DNA of 64,000 nt. Source: Glebionis coronaria (Eukaryota > Streptophyta > Magnoliopsida > Asterales > Asteraceae). Under the pieces are notes generated by a model. The model saw only the letters and a program-made list of their open reading frames with translations, was not told the origin of the DNA and did not search any database. The translations under genes and the position numbers were made by a program. The DNA lies in contig CM046881.1 in NCBI GenBank assembly GCA_025667525.1, positions 493,045,627 to 493,109,626 of the forward strand, given 5' to 3'. Positions 1-12,733 of the stretch are shown here, piece by piece. Numbering within the stretch: the stretch's first letter is position 1; every line of letters starts with the position of its first letter.

Positions 1-252
1 ATTCTGTTCAAGCTCATTATTCTGAATTCTGTTCCAAATACTTATTCCGAATTTTGTTCAAGAAGTATTATTAATTTCTATAAGAAGAATTATTACTAAT
101 TTTGTCTTGGTTTGCATTCCGAAATTATTACTTAGTGGATATTCAGGATTTGGACTTGTAATTTTGGAAGAATTCCACTTCAACACACAACAAATTTCAT
201 AACTTTATTTCATTGGTCGATCAAAAGAAAATCTTTCTTCAAGTGATAAAAA
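1..252 (+). other. E1 untranslated leader
   Basis: Non-coding stretch before the gag start at 253. The first 60 bases repeat variants of attctg and attccga, a weak echo of the dense attccgatct repeats in the leader of the young relative (42676-42995). A segment near 180-250 (caacacacaac, then tttcattggtcgatca) also matches the bases just before gag in that relative. The primer binding site would lie upstream of the window. Confidence 0.6.
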
Positions 253-3200
253 ATGAATCCTCATTCATTCATGCCTACAATGATATCGCTTACGGATCTA
301 TCTATCATATCGGGTACCGATACCCGTCCACTATTGCTTATCAAAGAGTTATTTGAAGCATGAAAGGGTCGCATTAAGTCATATATTATTGGAAGACCCA
401 GTGGGAGGCTTATGATCAAATCTATTGAGCAAGGCCCACTTTATTGGGGCAGAATTACTGCAGATAATGTGACTCGGCCAAAGGAATTTTCTGAGTTAAC
501 GCAAGCCAACCAACTAATTGCTGATGCGGATGCAAAGGCTGTTCAGACTATTTTTCAAGCTCTTCCACCTGATATTTATCGAATGGTAAGTCAACACAAG
601 ATAGCAAAGGAACTATGGGATCGTTTGACGGTTTTGCTACAAGGGACTTCATTATCTAAGCAAGAAAGAGAGTGTCAACTTTATGATTTGTTTGATAGGT
701 TCACATACACTCCAGGGGAAACTCTTCATGACTAATATTAGAGATTCACTGCATTGATGAATGATTTGAACACTTACAATCTAAAGATGTCTCAATTTCA
801 GATTAATACCAAGTTTCTGAATACGTTGCCTCTAGAGTGGAGCCACTATGTCATTGATGTTAAATTGTTGAGGGATTTGCACAAGTCAATTCTAGATCAA
901 CTTTATGCTTTCTTGCAACAACACGAGAAACATGTGCTCATGAAACGTATGTCTCAAGGATCTTATCCCGAACCATTGGCTTTAACGGCAAATCATCCAA
1001 TGTTGTCTTATAATAACACATCTCATGCTATGGGACAACACTCTTCTTATCAGCCACTGTATCAAACCCCAAGTTATCCACGGTACTCGATGTTACCACA
1101 ACCACCTACATCACGTCAACAATATCAGCCACCAGCACCATCATCACAAAGAGACTCACATCTATCACCTTATGCTCATCAATTATACTCTTCTTACCAA
1201 CCACCTACAGCTCCTGCTATCACACACCAGCAACCGGCAGTTCTTCACCCAACCTACTCACAATATATCAGTACTCCTTCAAGTGTTTATGAAGCTTCAC
1301 CAGCACCAGTTCTGTATTATGATGATGAGGTCCCAATTCTCGAATTCAAACAAGATGATAATCCTACTGAAGTGTTAGCTGCCATCTCTGCCTATATCAC
1401 TCAATCGTTAAACAAAAGAGGATATCGAGGACTTCATACCACCAACAATCAGTTGAGGACTTCTTCCAACTCTCGTCAACAAGAAACCATTCAAGATGAC
1501 AGAGTCATGGTTCAACCTATTCAGGGGAGACCAAGTTCATCCAATGCCGGTACAAGAACTTATAACACTGCTCCAAGGGGAAACACTACTGGCAAGTTGA
1601 AGATGATCACATGTTACAACTACAAGAAGGAGAGACATATGGCAAGGGAGTGTAAGCAACCCAAAAGGAGAAGGGATGCTTCGTGGTTTGAGGAGAAGGT
1701 GATGTTGGTCAATGCTCAAGCAAATGGCCGTGAGTTAGATGAAGAGGAGTTATCGTTTCTTGCTGATCCAGGAGTTGCGGATAATGAAGTTCAAACAGCA
1801 GCTTTCACTCATAATGCAGCTTATCAAGCAGATGATCTCGATACATACGATTCTGACTGTGATGACTTCAACACCGCCAAAGCAGCTCTTATGGAAAATC
1901 TCTCAGTTTACGGGTCCGATCAACTATCTGAGGTACCAAGTGTTCCCATTGATACTAGTATTCCACCACATCAAGTTGGGCAAGAGTCTCAGTATCCGGA
2001 AGAGCCTCCGGTGGTGAGTAATTCAAATGAGGAGACAGACACTGATAGAAATATCACTACAAGTCCCCAGACTTTGAGTGAAATACAACCGGGAGCTATT
2101 TCGCATATGGATTCCCCTGCTCAACAATATTTGGTTATGGTTTCGACATTTATGCTTGGCCAAATGAATAATGCGGTCCTTGAAACCCTAAGTGTTAATC
2201 AGACCTTATTTGCTGAGCTTGCTTTGTATAAGGAAAATGTTCAAACCTTGGAATTAACCCCCTCGACCAATACCTTAACTAATCCTGAATTTGATGGGTT
2301 TAGAAAAGTTTAAATGGATCATTTACTTGAGATTGAACATTTAAGAGCAAATCTTTCAAAAGAAATTAAAGAGAAAGAGTCAGTCGTCACCAATTTTCAC
2401 AAACTTAAAACGGATTTCAAAATACTCAAGTCTAAAAAGGTTGAAACGGAAATTAATGCGTCTAATCAAATAAAAAAGATTGATAATTTGATTTTCAAAC
2501 AATACTCCGCTTCACACTTAGTACATTTGTTTGATTCATCTTTTAAGGAATTTAACTTATCACGTCTACAAGACCTTCCACCTAACCCGGGTTATGCAAA
2601 TCAAGCTTTTATCAGCAACCCAAGACTTTATGATGCAACCAAATTAGGATTGGTATTAGATCCGATTGTTATTCCGGATGAACCCGAGTATATGTTATTA
2701 GTTGAAGAGGATCGGTCACAAATGCTTTTGAAACATCCTAAGTTTGATTATGATAAACTTAATCAAGAGTATGCAAGGATGGATTTTAGAACTCGTTTTA
2801 ACATACAAAGGGAATTTACTAAACCACCAACTTCCGTGTCTACCAAAGAGAACCCTAGTATATTTCCTACACTTGTCAACACGGATTAACCTAAGGAAAT
2901 TCCAAAGGTTATTCTACCGGTACGTACAATATTGTTAAGCTTGGAAGAGATTCAACGATACTTTACCAGGTTTGACAAGGTTATTATGGAATGTACAACT
3001 CCGACGACTCAAACCGAAGGAGAATGGGCTTTAGAAGTCATGAAAGCGGTGTTTAACGCTGAGATCGTTCCATTTGTAAAAAATATTAAAAACGGTTTTA
3101 TATCTCTCGGTGACAATCTTAATTTTGAAATGAAAGAAGTTCAAAAAGTTTTCCATGAAATGGATGATGCTTATGAGCAACATTTAATTGAGAAAAAACA

Positions 3201-5025
3201 GATTTTGTCCGAATATGACCGATTCTTAGAACAAGTGGCGTCTCTCGATGTGATGACTGTTGTGACTATTAATTATGCTAATGAGATTACATCTGTTGTG
3301 AATAAATGTGATGATGTGCATGATCTCTTTGTGAATATTGCTGAGACTGTAAATGATGTTGATAATCATCCTTGTCACGAATCTAACGCTGAATTTTTAA
3401 AGCTTCATGATTCTTATAAATCACTTTCAAAACGTTTTGACGAGCTTCAACACCATTGTATATCTCTTGAAATCGAACAACAATCTAAAAATGAAACTCT
3501 TTTAATAACGAATGATTGTGAAAACAACGTTGAGACAAGTGACAAGATGATTCAGGTGGTTCAGTCATTAGAGGAAGAAATTATGAGACTTAAGAGAGAG
3601 TCATCAGTAGAGAAAATGGAACTAGATGCCGCAGAGATTAAAAACCACGCCTTAGAAAATAGAATCATCTATATTCTAGGGGAGCTTAAACGAGCAAAGC
3701 AGGGATTTTCACAACTTTATGGTTCACTAGAAGAACGCTTCGCTTTTAATGCGGCGGAGCAAAAGTCACTTGTTGACCAACTGAACCAAAAGTCTGAGGA
3801 AATCTCTGACTTAAATATTCAACTCATAGACAAAAACATGGTTTTAGCTGAGTTAAAGGAAACACTTCAACTCAGGACAAGAAGTTGTTGATAATGCAGC
3901 TACAATCTCTGCACCGACCTCTAGTGCTCCAAAATCCAAAGAAGTGGTGATCTATAAGAACCCGTACCATAAGAACAATCCTCTATCATATATGAATTAT
4001 ATGAAAAATGAGATTAGGCATGTGCTTCTTACAAGGGACATCTTAGATGACTTATATGAATCTGATCCCACAAACAACAATTATAACACTGCCCATTTAT
4101 ATATTGAGCAGGTTCAATGTTGCTTAGCACATCTTAATTTCATCGGTCAACCGGGTTCTGCACCACTCAAACAACAACCCGTTACAATTTCCATTACTCT
4201 ATTCAACAAAACCCCAGGAGCTAAACCTTCTTTAGGTACACTCAACAAGGATAAATCAAAATTTGTCACTAATGTTTTTGTGCCTTCTACAGGAGTAATT
4301 GTCTCTACTAAGGCTAAAGGATCTCAAGATAAGAAAGATAGGATCAAGCCTTCCACTAGTAGGACTACCAAAAAGAAAGTAGAAGTTCACCCTAGGAACG
4401 TTATTTCAGATTTGAATAAAAAGAATCATGTAGCTAAAACAAAACATTATGCGATTGTGCAATAGCCTAAGCATAATGTGAATTCTAATTTGAGATGTTG
4501 GAATTGTAATGAATGCATGTTTTCTCAGCGTCATGATTTATTCTTTGTTGACCATGTTAATGAAATGTATGCCATTAGGAACAATCTTGAATGGAAGCCA
4601 ATGGGGAAGAAATTCACCCACATTGGATGGCAATGGCAACCCATTGGTAGTACCTTCACTGCAAATGGAACTAAGTGCCCTTTAACTAGGATCACATCCA
4701 CTGATGTTAGGTCTCAACGTCATTTAAATAGGAACACCAGCACTAAAAATGGAAAAAGCGCCCTTTCACTAGGCCTGCCTCCACTATTGTGCCTACCAGT
4801 GAAGAAGTACCTCAGGATATTAGACAACTAGAATATAAGCCGACAACTAGGAAGAAAATTTGGAAATCTAAGAAACCTTATGCTAGCAAATTTGAGATAC
4901 TTGTATCTGTACCTGCTAACACAGAGGAACAACTAGATTCCGATACATCGTCTTTGTATGGTGATATTTTTAGGTGGTCCAAATCATCCTCCGGTACTTG
5001 GACTCTGGGTGCTCCAAGCACATGA
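253..5025 (+). pseudogene. E1 gag pseudogene with long coiled-coil extension
   Basis: Gag builds the virus-like particle. The likely start is ATG 253 (others at 271 and 280), in frame with the segments that follow. A UBN2-type gag core (KELWDRLTVLLQGTSLSKQE near 605-660) is followed by a Gln/Pro/Tyr-rich stretch, then a damaged zinc knuckle at about 1610-1655 where the second Cys reads Tyr ([14 protein letters not shown]). A long Glu/Lys/Asp-rich, coiled-coil-like extension follows, then a tail with KCPLTR-type motifs near 4670. In-frame breaks include TGA 361, TAA 733, TAG 739 and TAA 2311, with others further on. The same domain order occurs in the young copy at 43180-47694. The last frame overlaps the start of protease, as in that copy. 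Confidence 0.88.
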
Positions 5026-5676
5026 CCGGAGACCGCTCGATGCTCAAAAATTTCGTCATTAAGTTTCTAGGCACGGTTAAATTTGGTAATGACCATATTG
5101 CAAAGATCATGGGTTATGGTGAATATCATATTAGGAATGTCACGATTTCAAGGGTATATTATGTGGAAGGACTTGGTCATAATTTATTCTCAGTGGGACG
5201 ATTTTGTGATTCAAACCTTGAGGTTGCTTTTTGACAACATACTTGCTTCATTCGTGATTTAGTAGGAAACGATTTGTTAAAAGGTTCTCGAGGGGATAAT
5301 CTCTACACGTTGTCTATTCAAAACAAGATGCACGCTTATCCTTTATGTCTTCTCTCTAAAGCATCTAAGACCAAGTCATGGTTGTAGCATCGACGGTTAT
5401 CTCATCTTAACTTTGATGTTATTAACCATTTGGCTAAAAACGAACTTGTTCGTGGTCTTCCAAAGCTCAAGTTTAACAAGGATCATTTATGTTCCGCGTG
5501 TTCGTTGGGGAAAAGCACCAAGAAGTCTTAGAAACCCAAAGCTGAAGATACCAACCAGGAAATACTGCATCTTTTGCACATGGATCTTTGCGGGCTAATG
5601 CGTATGGCCAGTGTGAGTGGTAGAAAATACATCCTCGTCATGGTGGATGATTTTTCAAGGTTTACATGGGTAAAGT
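4974..5676 (+). pseudogene. E1 protease and integrase N-terminal fragment
   Basis: The aspartic protease is recognisable from [15 protein letters not shown] (about 4995-5040), one frame back from the preceding gag frame. It runs on through [10 protein letters not shown], then a stop near 5233. The pre-integrase zinc region is represented by a damaged [14 protein letters not shown] segment near 5390 (the Trp codon is TAG) and CS..GKSTKKS near 5500. The integrase core begins with HMDLCG and ends at DDFSRFTWV near 5672. There the sequence jumps directly into the 3' ORF tail, so the rest of integrase, all of reverse transcriptase and RNase H are deleted. Non-functional. Confidence 0.85.
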
Positions 5677-6455
5677 CGCGAAACTTCACAAGTTTAGTGA
5701 CGAGACTCTTCAACAAGTACGGGACAAATTGTTGCATCTCAACGTCACCAAGAGGCTTCCCGAGGTTAAAGTAGCATGGCACACAAGATATAAAAAGTGC
5801 CAACTACATTGTTGGGTCTAAAAGTTGATGTGACAGAAACTCAAAATGAAGAAACATCAAGACGTTTGTTCAGACACGCTAACACGTGAAAGCTAGACGT
5901 TGACACGTGTATTCTAGCCGCTGACAAACATCAAGACGCTGATGGAATCTATTTAGGGGATATATTTGATATATTGTGGACTGATATATTCAGAATATAG
6001 TTTATCTAAATAGAATATTTTATATTTATTCATTCTTATCTCTTGTAAACTCTATTCCTTACACCATAAAAGGAACCAATGGTCATAGGTTTATTTATCA
6101 GTTTCATATACAATGTAAACCTAAAGTGTGTGTTGACTAGGCGTGGGATTAAATGTATACACGCCTAGTGGTTGTTTATTATTAATATAATGAGAAATCG
6201 TTGGGATAAATTCATCTTGTGTTCTTGTGTTTAAACACCTTGTTAACGTTTTTTATTCTATTCCGCCTTGATTCAAACAAGTGAATGATAATCGTTCCTA
6301 GCAGCCTAAAGATCTGAATCTATTAGGTTTCATCATACATGATCAAGAAAATTGAACAAAAGCTAAGGGAAAGACGTTTAATGAGAAGCCTAGAACGATT
6401 CATCGGTGGCAGTCCGTATGGAGCTCACCACAGGCTAATGGAACGATCCATTTAA
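5677..6455 (+). pseudogene. Tail of an accessory 3' ORF in E1, split by a solo LTR
   Basis: Directly after the integrase break the sequence reads KVAKLHKFSDETLQQVRDKL. Beyond the solo LTR (5810-6335) it reads MIKKIEQKLRERRLMRSLER, ending at TAA 6453. This Lys/Arg-rich helical tail is, from memory, found at the end of the extra ORF that follows RNase H in related plant copia polyproteins; that assignment is inference. The two halves are in different frames, so a small indel has also occurred. I do not see a counterpart in the young element 42009-54294, which suggests the two copies differ in their 3' gene content. Confidence 0.55.
5810..6335 (+). mobile_element. Solo LTR of the E3 family
   Basis: 526 bp, starting TGTTGGGTC and ending TTTCATCA, flanked by the 5-bp duplication TACAT (5805-5809 and 6336-6340). 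It matches, in opposite orientation, the 526-bp LTR at 14299-14824, including the cctagcagc..aaagat segment near its 3' end. No internal sequence remains, so it is the product of LTR-LTR recombination after an insertion into E1. Confidence 0.92.
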
Positions 6456-6957
6456 TATGGGTCGTACTATCTCAGGTCAACTCCATACTTTACTTGTGAA
6501 TATGTATACACTGTGAATATTCGGCTCTTGTGGCTTGCTGTAGTGTGAAAGTATGATATTTTTTCAAGAATTTCTCAGGAGATTCTAAATCTTTCAAAAT
6601 ATATCGTACTCAAGTACTACAACTAACCCTCATTAATTTGAGGTGGAGCATTAATATGTTCTATGGCCAACAAACAATTTCATTTTTTACCCAAAGACTG
6701 GTTAATCCATTAAAATCCAAAATATTAATGGTTAAGATTTTGGATAAGGGGAGAAAATGGGATTAAGGAGACTTGTAAAAATATGTGGCTATAAATGAAA
6801 AAGACTTAACGGAAAATTCAATTTGATTGTGTTTTGCACATGTTAAGGGGGAGCATTTTGATATCAAAAACACTGAAGGTACAAAAAACTCTTGATATTT
6901 ATATCACAAGTACCTCAGTGATTTTAAGGAAAATTCATGATGACAAATACTTACCCA
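6456..6957 (+). other. E1 3' non-coding region, first part
   Basis: No open frame. It contains ggggagaaaatg near 6750 and catgttaagggggagcat near 6838, both matching the young element near 52085 and 52190. The purine runs may be internal polypurine tracts. The LARD-like element interrupts this region at 6963. Confidence 0.7.
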
Positions 6958-6962
6958 AAACA

Positions 6963-7582
6963 TGTTGGTGATTTTAGTGTCATCAATCATTTGTGATTAG
7001 CCGAGACCAAATGGATTTCAAGTGTAAGTTATTATACGAGTTCAGAGGTGCGAAGTGCATGCTTGTATAAGTTGATTAACTTGATTTCGGAAACAACAAT
7101 GAAAAAGGTTGTAAATATAAAGTCAAATGATGCAATAGTGACAGAATTTGGAGTCGCTAATCTGTCACTGATAGAAATATATGTCTTTTGTATGGAAATA
7201 GTTAGCGACGGTTTTAGACTGTTACAAAACTGTTGTTGGACAGATTTTAAAGAACCATTGTGACTTTTGACAAAAGGGTGTAACTTTTACGAAAGATTCA
7301 TAACTTTTCATACAATCACCATCAAGTTTATATATAGATATAAACATGATTTGGTCTAAATGATGAAGATCATTATATCAACAACAACACAACAAAATAT
7401 TCAATGTTTTGCTCTCTTTCTTGTGCCTAGAATTGGAGTGTTGTTCTTGTCTTATTCCAATACGAATTTCGTGTAACCCAAGGCACCGATAGGGTCGAAA
7501 TATTGTATTAGGAAAGTGGACTTTTTACACGATTCAAGAATTTATCCGGCAATCTTTGATTATCACGACCCAAATTCTAACA
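6963..7582 (+). repeat. E2 5' LTR
   Basis: 620 bp, TGTTGG...CTAACA. A TATA-like tttatatatagatataaac lies near 7328. The sequence just after it (from 7583) is not a clear tRNA primer site; it may be a decayed initiator-Met site. Confidence 0.93.
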
Positions 7583-10346
7583 AACTAATACAATATTTTG
7601 GAGTGATAGTCAAGATTGGTGAATCTGTGTAAAAGGATTCGAAGCATGCTGACAATTGATAATTCTGGATGATGGGCCAGTGGAAGGGTATTTTAATTGT
7701 GTCACAAGTTTGTATGTTATAAAGTGTCCTGGGAATTTGGAAATATAAGTCACATGGGATGGAAGGATAATCACAGTGCAGAACATATGTCGATGATCTA
7801 TACGCATTCTTTTCATATTTGTAGGGGCGCAAATCCTAATTCACATATGTTAAATTGTGATGCTATGATGATTTGCATGGTACTACGGTTTTACAGTTAG
7901 TATGTTATAGTTATGGGTCAAATTTAAATTTGCATGAATGATTGAGATTGCATGTTAGTTTTTCATGATTGAACAATATGAATAATTGATTGATGATTTG
8001 CTTAAAGAACTGGAAATTTTGAGAAATATTTTGGCAACTCTTTATGGTTAGTTGGATGCCAAAAGAAAGCGTATGTTCTCTTGGTAATTTACATGGCAGT
8101 GTGTTTTTTTCTTGGTAACCATAACGTGTTGTTTTATTTGGCGTTAACCGTATGTTTTACGGTTTTGTTTGGACAAAACATATATGTCCCTGCACATTGT
8201 TGGTTTATGACTTTGCAAATCTTAATTGAACAATGGCTTGAATTTATTATTATATGAAAATTAGTTAATGACGTTGTACACTTCGTGTAGTCATTTTGAA
8301 TCCATCCAGTTTTGGATAGGGCAAATATAATAATAATAAACCAACGTATCAGTTCTCGGTGGTTTCTGAATAGTAATTGGTATTCCGGACCATGTCTAAA
8401 TCAATCTATGTCATGAATAACAAGAAATATTTGTTTGCATGATGAAAACTATTTGTGTATAGTTTGTGTTAATATGGTTAAAGTCTCTTTCTTATTGCCA
8501 AAGAATTACGCAAGAATGACTTATCTTGGGTCTTGTAATTTTAGTATCTTAATCATTAAAGATGATATATGTATATTTGCTTCCCATAAAAGTGATTCAC
8601 TTGTGCCTGCGTGAGTAAATTGGATTACTATCATAATTAAGTTGGAGGTATTTGCAAGACATGCCTAACTGTGCTACTGACATGTGTTTATGTGATTCAG
8701 TTTATTTGGACCAGTGGATTTTGATAAATAAAAGCACGATTTGTTAGATTACAAAATCGGTTCACACCAATTTGTCTTGTATTATATCCACCGAACGTGC
8801 ACGTGTTTAGATTTGTTTTATCTGGTGAGGATCTATGTAACGATTACATAAGATATATCTCTAATTGTTATGTCTTTATGAGATATGTAATTTTAGAAAA
8901 TAAGGTTAATAAAATCGTTGACTGGCCATCAAGAAGGATTTAATTTATTACCTTTGCTAAATCATAGATGTTTGCAATTTTCTGGTTCATAAATTCCAGT
9001 AGTAAATGAGAGATCTAGTTAATTGGTGGTTGTTTTGGTTTGGGTGATTTATGTGAAATGATTATTCTAAACATTACCAGGTGTCTTTGATGGCATAAAG
9101 TTTAATATGCCATGATAGTGGTATTTTAATAACATGTTTGAGAAGCTATCAAACCAAAACTGTTTTGGAGCAATTCTTGGCCTTATGTATCATCCACTTG
9201 GATTTCATATGTTTTCTCATGTGGTAAAAGGTACGAAGTGTTTTGTTTTCTTAAACTACAATTAGGTGGGGGGGATAATGATTTTGTCCATTTGTTGATT
9301 GTGTCGATTAAAAGAAAACATATTTTATCGGATGCCGCCATTAACATGACGGCTTGTAGCTGTTACTGGTGGTAAAATAATCAAGTTAGGGGCTTTATTG
9401 GGATGTTAAAGTTCAAGTACTTGTTAATTACAGTAATTAAAATAATAGATTTTCGTTTTAAGAGATCCTTTAACACGAATATAAATATAATAATGATGCA
9501 AGTTTTATAGTTGATGAAAAAGACCATGTCAAGATATTCACAGTTATGTGTGAATGTAGTATCTTGGACTAAAGATACAAAGTTCTACGAATTATCAACT
9601 ATATAAATGGTGTCATGATTAACTAAATTAGCTTCTTGTTCATTAGAAGCATAATAATTGAAGGACGTGTTAATAAGGATATCATTTTGTTTAAAAGACG
9701 ATGCATGTACTTTATGCGTTGTGATTGATAGTGGGCTACATTATCAATAGCTTACCACTTGATAAAAGAGGTTTTCAAGAGACTTAGTGCACAAAGTCGG
9801 TGATAGGGATGAAAAGTCCATTAGATCATCTAACTGTGAGATACCCAGTTCCCCTCTAGTATAATGCTAAAGGCTGAATTCAATGCGGAAAGCTCACAAT
9901 TAGAGATTGGAACACATTTTATATAATCCCAAGGTATGTGTTCAGACCTACAAGATAAAGAGGCCGAAGTTTATCTTCTTAATAGTTATTTTGAAAAAGT
10001 GCAGCGTAGGGCATGACTAAAAGAATTACCTATACGAGCATGAAGTTTTGCCGCTTCAAGAAGCTTGGACTTGGCTTCGTATATGCTCATGAATGGATAT
10101 GAACGCATGGCTTGTAAAGCGTCAAGTATAAACATTGGAGAAATGTAGAAACTCGTGTGTATATTATCTTCGAGTATTCAAATGAATTGATGGGTTCAAT
10201 CCTTAGTGACACCCCGATTTTCGAATATTTGGAATGCGTAATATACTAAGTGAAAATTCAATCGTTGCGACATTTTCATCTATGCGTGAGTTTGGTTTGT
10301 TTTGAGTTTTTGGGAAATCAAGGATTACACTAAAATGGGGGAGGAT
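7583..10346 (+). other. E2 internal region, non-coding
   Basis: 2764 bp with only short chance frames on both strands. I recognise no gag, protease, integrase or reverse transcriptase motif. It ends in the polypurine tract at 10336-10346. Such elements must borrow proteins from an autonomous relative, which I cannot identify here. Confidence 0.75.
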
Positions 10347-10971
10347 TGTTGGTGATTTTAGTGTCATCAATCATTTTTTGTGTAATGGTGATTAGCCGAG
10401 ACCAAATGGATTTCAAGTGTAATACGAGTTCAGAGGTGCGAAGTGCACGCTTGTATAAGTTGATTAACTTGATTTCGGAAACGAAAATGAAAAAGGTTGT
10501 GAATATAAAGTCAAATGATGCAATAGTGACAAAGTTTGGAGTCACTAATCTGTCACTGATAGAAATATATGTCTTTTGTATGGAAACAGTTAGCGACTGT
10601 TTTAAACTGTTACAAAACTGTTGCTGGACAGATTTTAAAGAACCATTGTGACTTTTTACAAAAGGGTGTAACTTTTAAGAAAGAGTCACAACTTTTCATA
10701 CAATCACCATCAAGTTTATATATAGATATAAACATGATTTGGTCTAAATAATGAAGATCAATATGTTAACAACAACACAACAAATTATTCAACAGTTTGC
10801 TCTCTTTCTTGTGCCTAGAATTAGAGTGTTGTTCTTGTCTTATTCCAATACGAATTTCATGTAACCCAAGGCACCGAATAGGGTCGAAATATTGTATTAG
10901 GAAAGTGGACTTTATACACGATGCAAGAATTTATCCGACAAACTTTGATTATCATGACCCGAATTCCAACA
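10347..10971 (+). repeat. E2 3' LTR
   Basis: 625 bp direct copy of 6963-7582, TGTTGG...CCAACA, immediately followed by the target duplication AAACA. Confidence 0.93.
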
Positions 10972-10976
10972 AAACA

Positions 10977-12253
10977 CACTTAACTCATGACGACTTTGGT
11001 GACAAAATGGTGGTAGGATTAGATATCAGTCTAATGAGTCTTCTAGAACCAGAGGAATCTTTCCAAGGACAATTCCATAGTTAGAAAATATAAGTCCTTA
11101 GGAAAGATGGGGAATAGATTGTGAACGTATCAGAATGCCGACCAGGTACTGATGCTAGCACTGTAACAATCACAACAAGGTGTTAGTGATGATGTATTGG
11201 TAAGCATTGAAGGGGTTGAAGAATGAAAAAAAAATGTAAAGATAAAGGGTGTATAGAAAGAAGCCCTCCTTACAAATTTGGGAGAAACCGGGTCAACACA
11301 TTTTTAAGACAATAAAGTATCATGGACCTAATTATGCGATGCACAACCCCTCCCAGCTAACTCAAATATCTCTCAAAAGATATTTGTTTTAATGTCACGG
11401 AGTTCAACACGTTATCTATCAGTTTATTCACTCCGAATAAATTGATATTGAAATGGTGGCAATCCTCTCCAGCCTCCGCTCACTAAATCAAAATGCACTA
11501 TTGAGTCTAGAGCCACAAGATCATCAAAAGTCTCATTAGGACACTTTTCAAAACAAGAAAGATTTTTTATAAATCCTACGCAATATTCTTGTAATATTGC
11601 CAGAACATCTGAGTGATATGAAAGTATTATAATGAAGATGGAAATCCTGCTTGAGCCAACATCAAACAAGCTCATGGTAGGTGATACATGCGGTTCTTTA
11701 AGAACCAATCATGTGATAACTGGAAAGAAACGATGGTTTGATTCTTAATTGAATTCAAACTTGTTCCAGGGCCTCTACGCATTATCCAAGTGATCTTGCC
11801 AAAACACTCAGAGTGGCACTCTTTAGTGTTCACAATGATGAGTGGAAATCCTTCTAGTATCAACATTAAACAGCACTACGGTAGGTGACTAGCAAGATTC
11901 TATTAGAATCGAGCTCGTGACAACTGGAAAGCGACGATGGTGAAAATCTTAATTGAAATTCACTTGGTCCAGGTTCATGAATTGACGACTTCAACCATTA
12001 GGATAATTTATCCAAATGGTTCGCTCTTTATGTTCGTAGTCAGCTTTGGATGGTCGAATAAAGAGAATGGGATTACCCGCGAAATCTTGTCAAGGAGATC
12101 TTTAATTAGAGCTACATGTCACAAGTACGATATGCAATATCGTCCAACGGTCTTCACCGACCGGAGGTAAAATGCTACCGAATCAAAATAAAATGTCAAA
12201 GCCATTTTATTCGTGTCTTATTATGTTGCTACATTTGAAGACGGTGGTGTTAC
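10977..12253 (+). other. E1 3' non-coding region, second part, with an internal duplication
   Basis: Closely matches 52260-53600 of the young element over more than a kilobase, including ggaatctttcc and agaaagaagccctccttac. It contains two diverged copies of a roughly 200-bp block, with the segment tggaaatcc at 11639 and again at 11843. Each is followed by gtaggtga, gtgacaactgga or gtgataactgga, and cttaattgaa. The same duplication is present in the young element. No open frame is convincing. Confidence 0.8.
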
Positions 12254-12263
12254 GGTGTACCAG

Positions 12264-12733
12264 ATGATTAACAATCAAAGTGGAAAAGAACACTAGTTAG
12301 GAAACAAGGTGTTTAGGCACAAGACACAAAGAATTAATCAATTGGATTTTTCATTAGATTAATAACAAACAATCACTAGGTGTGTATACATTGAATCCCA
12401 CACCTAGTCGACACACACTTTAGGTTTACATTGTAAATGAATAATATATAAAACCTAATAACCCTTGGTTCCTTTTATAGTGTAAGGATTAGGGTTTTAC
12501 AAGAGATAACTATGCATAAACATGCATATCTTCTATTTAAATAACTAATATAGAATAATATTCTGAATACTTATCCTAAATAGACATTTCCAACAGCGTT
12601 TGACTTTTGTTGACTTCTATCAACGCCTAATTTACACTTGTCAACGCTTAGACACAATGTGTCAACGTTGAACAAATGTCTTCATGTTTTCTTCGTTTTT
12701 GAGTTTATACCACATCAACTTTTTGACCCAACA
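12264..12733 (-). repeat. E3 3' LTR, outer end deleted
   Basis: Begins at the shared block atgattaacaatcaaag and ends GACCCAACA on the plus strand. It lacks the first 56 or so bases present in the other copy. Confidence 0.88.

Larger units (their letters stand above)
6963..10971 (+). mobile_element. E2: LARD-like non-autonomous LTR retrotransposon
   Basis: Two direct repeats of 620 and 625 bp, each starting TGTTGGTGATTTTAG and ending AACA, flank 2.76 kb of sequence without coding capacity. The insertion is framed by the duplication AAACA (6958-6962 and 10972-10976). A polypurine tract (tgggggaggat) sits directly before the 3' LTR. Removing the element rejoins E1 3' sequence, confirmed by the corresponding stretch of the young copy near 52240-52290. 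The orientation is plus. The LTRs differ by roughly 5 percent by eye, so it is fairly old. Confidence 0.93.

Noticed and set aside
7048..7263. Frames near 7048 and 10346 with similar protein sequence
   Set aside because: They are the same stretch in the two E2 LTRs and carry no recognisable domain.
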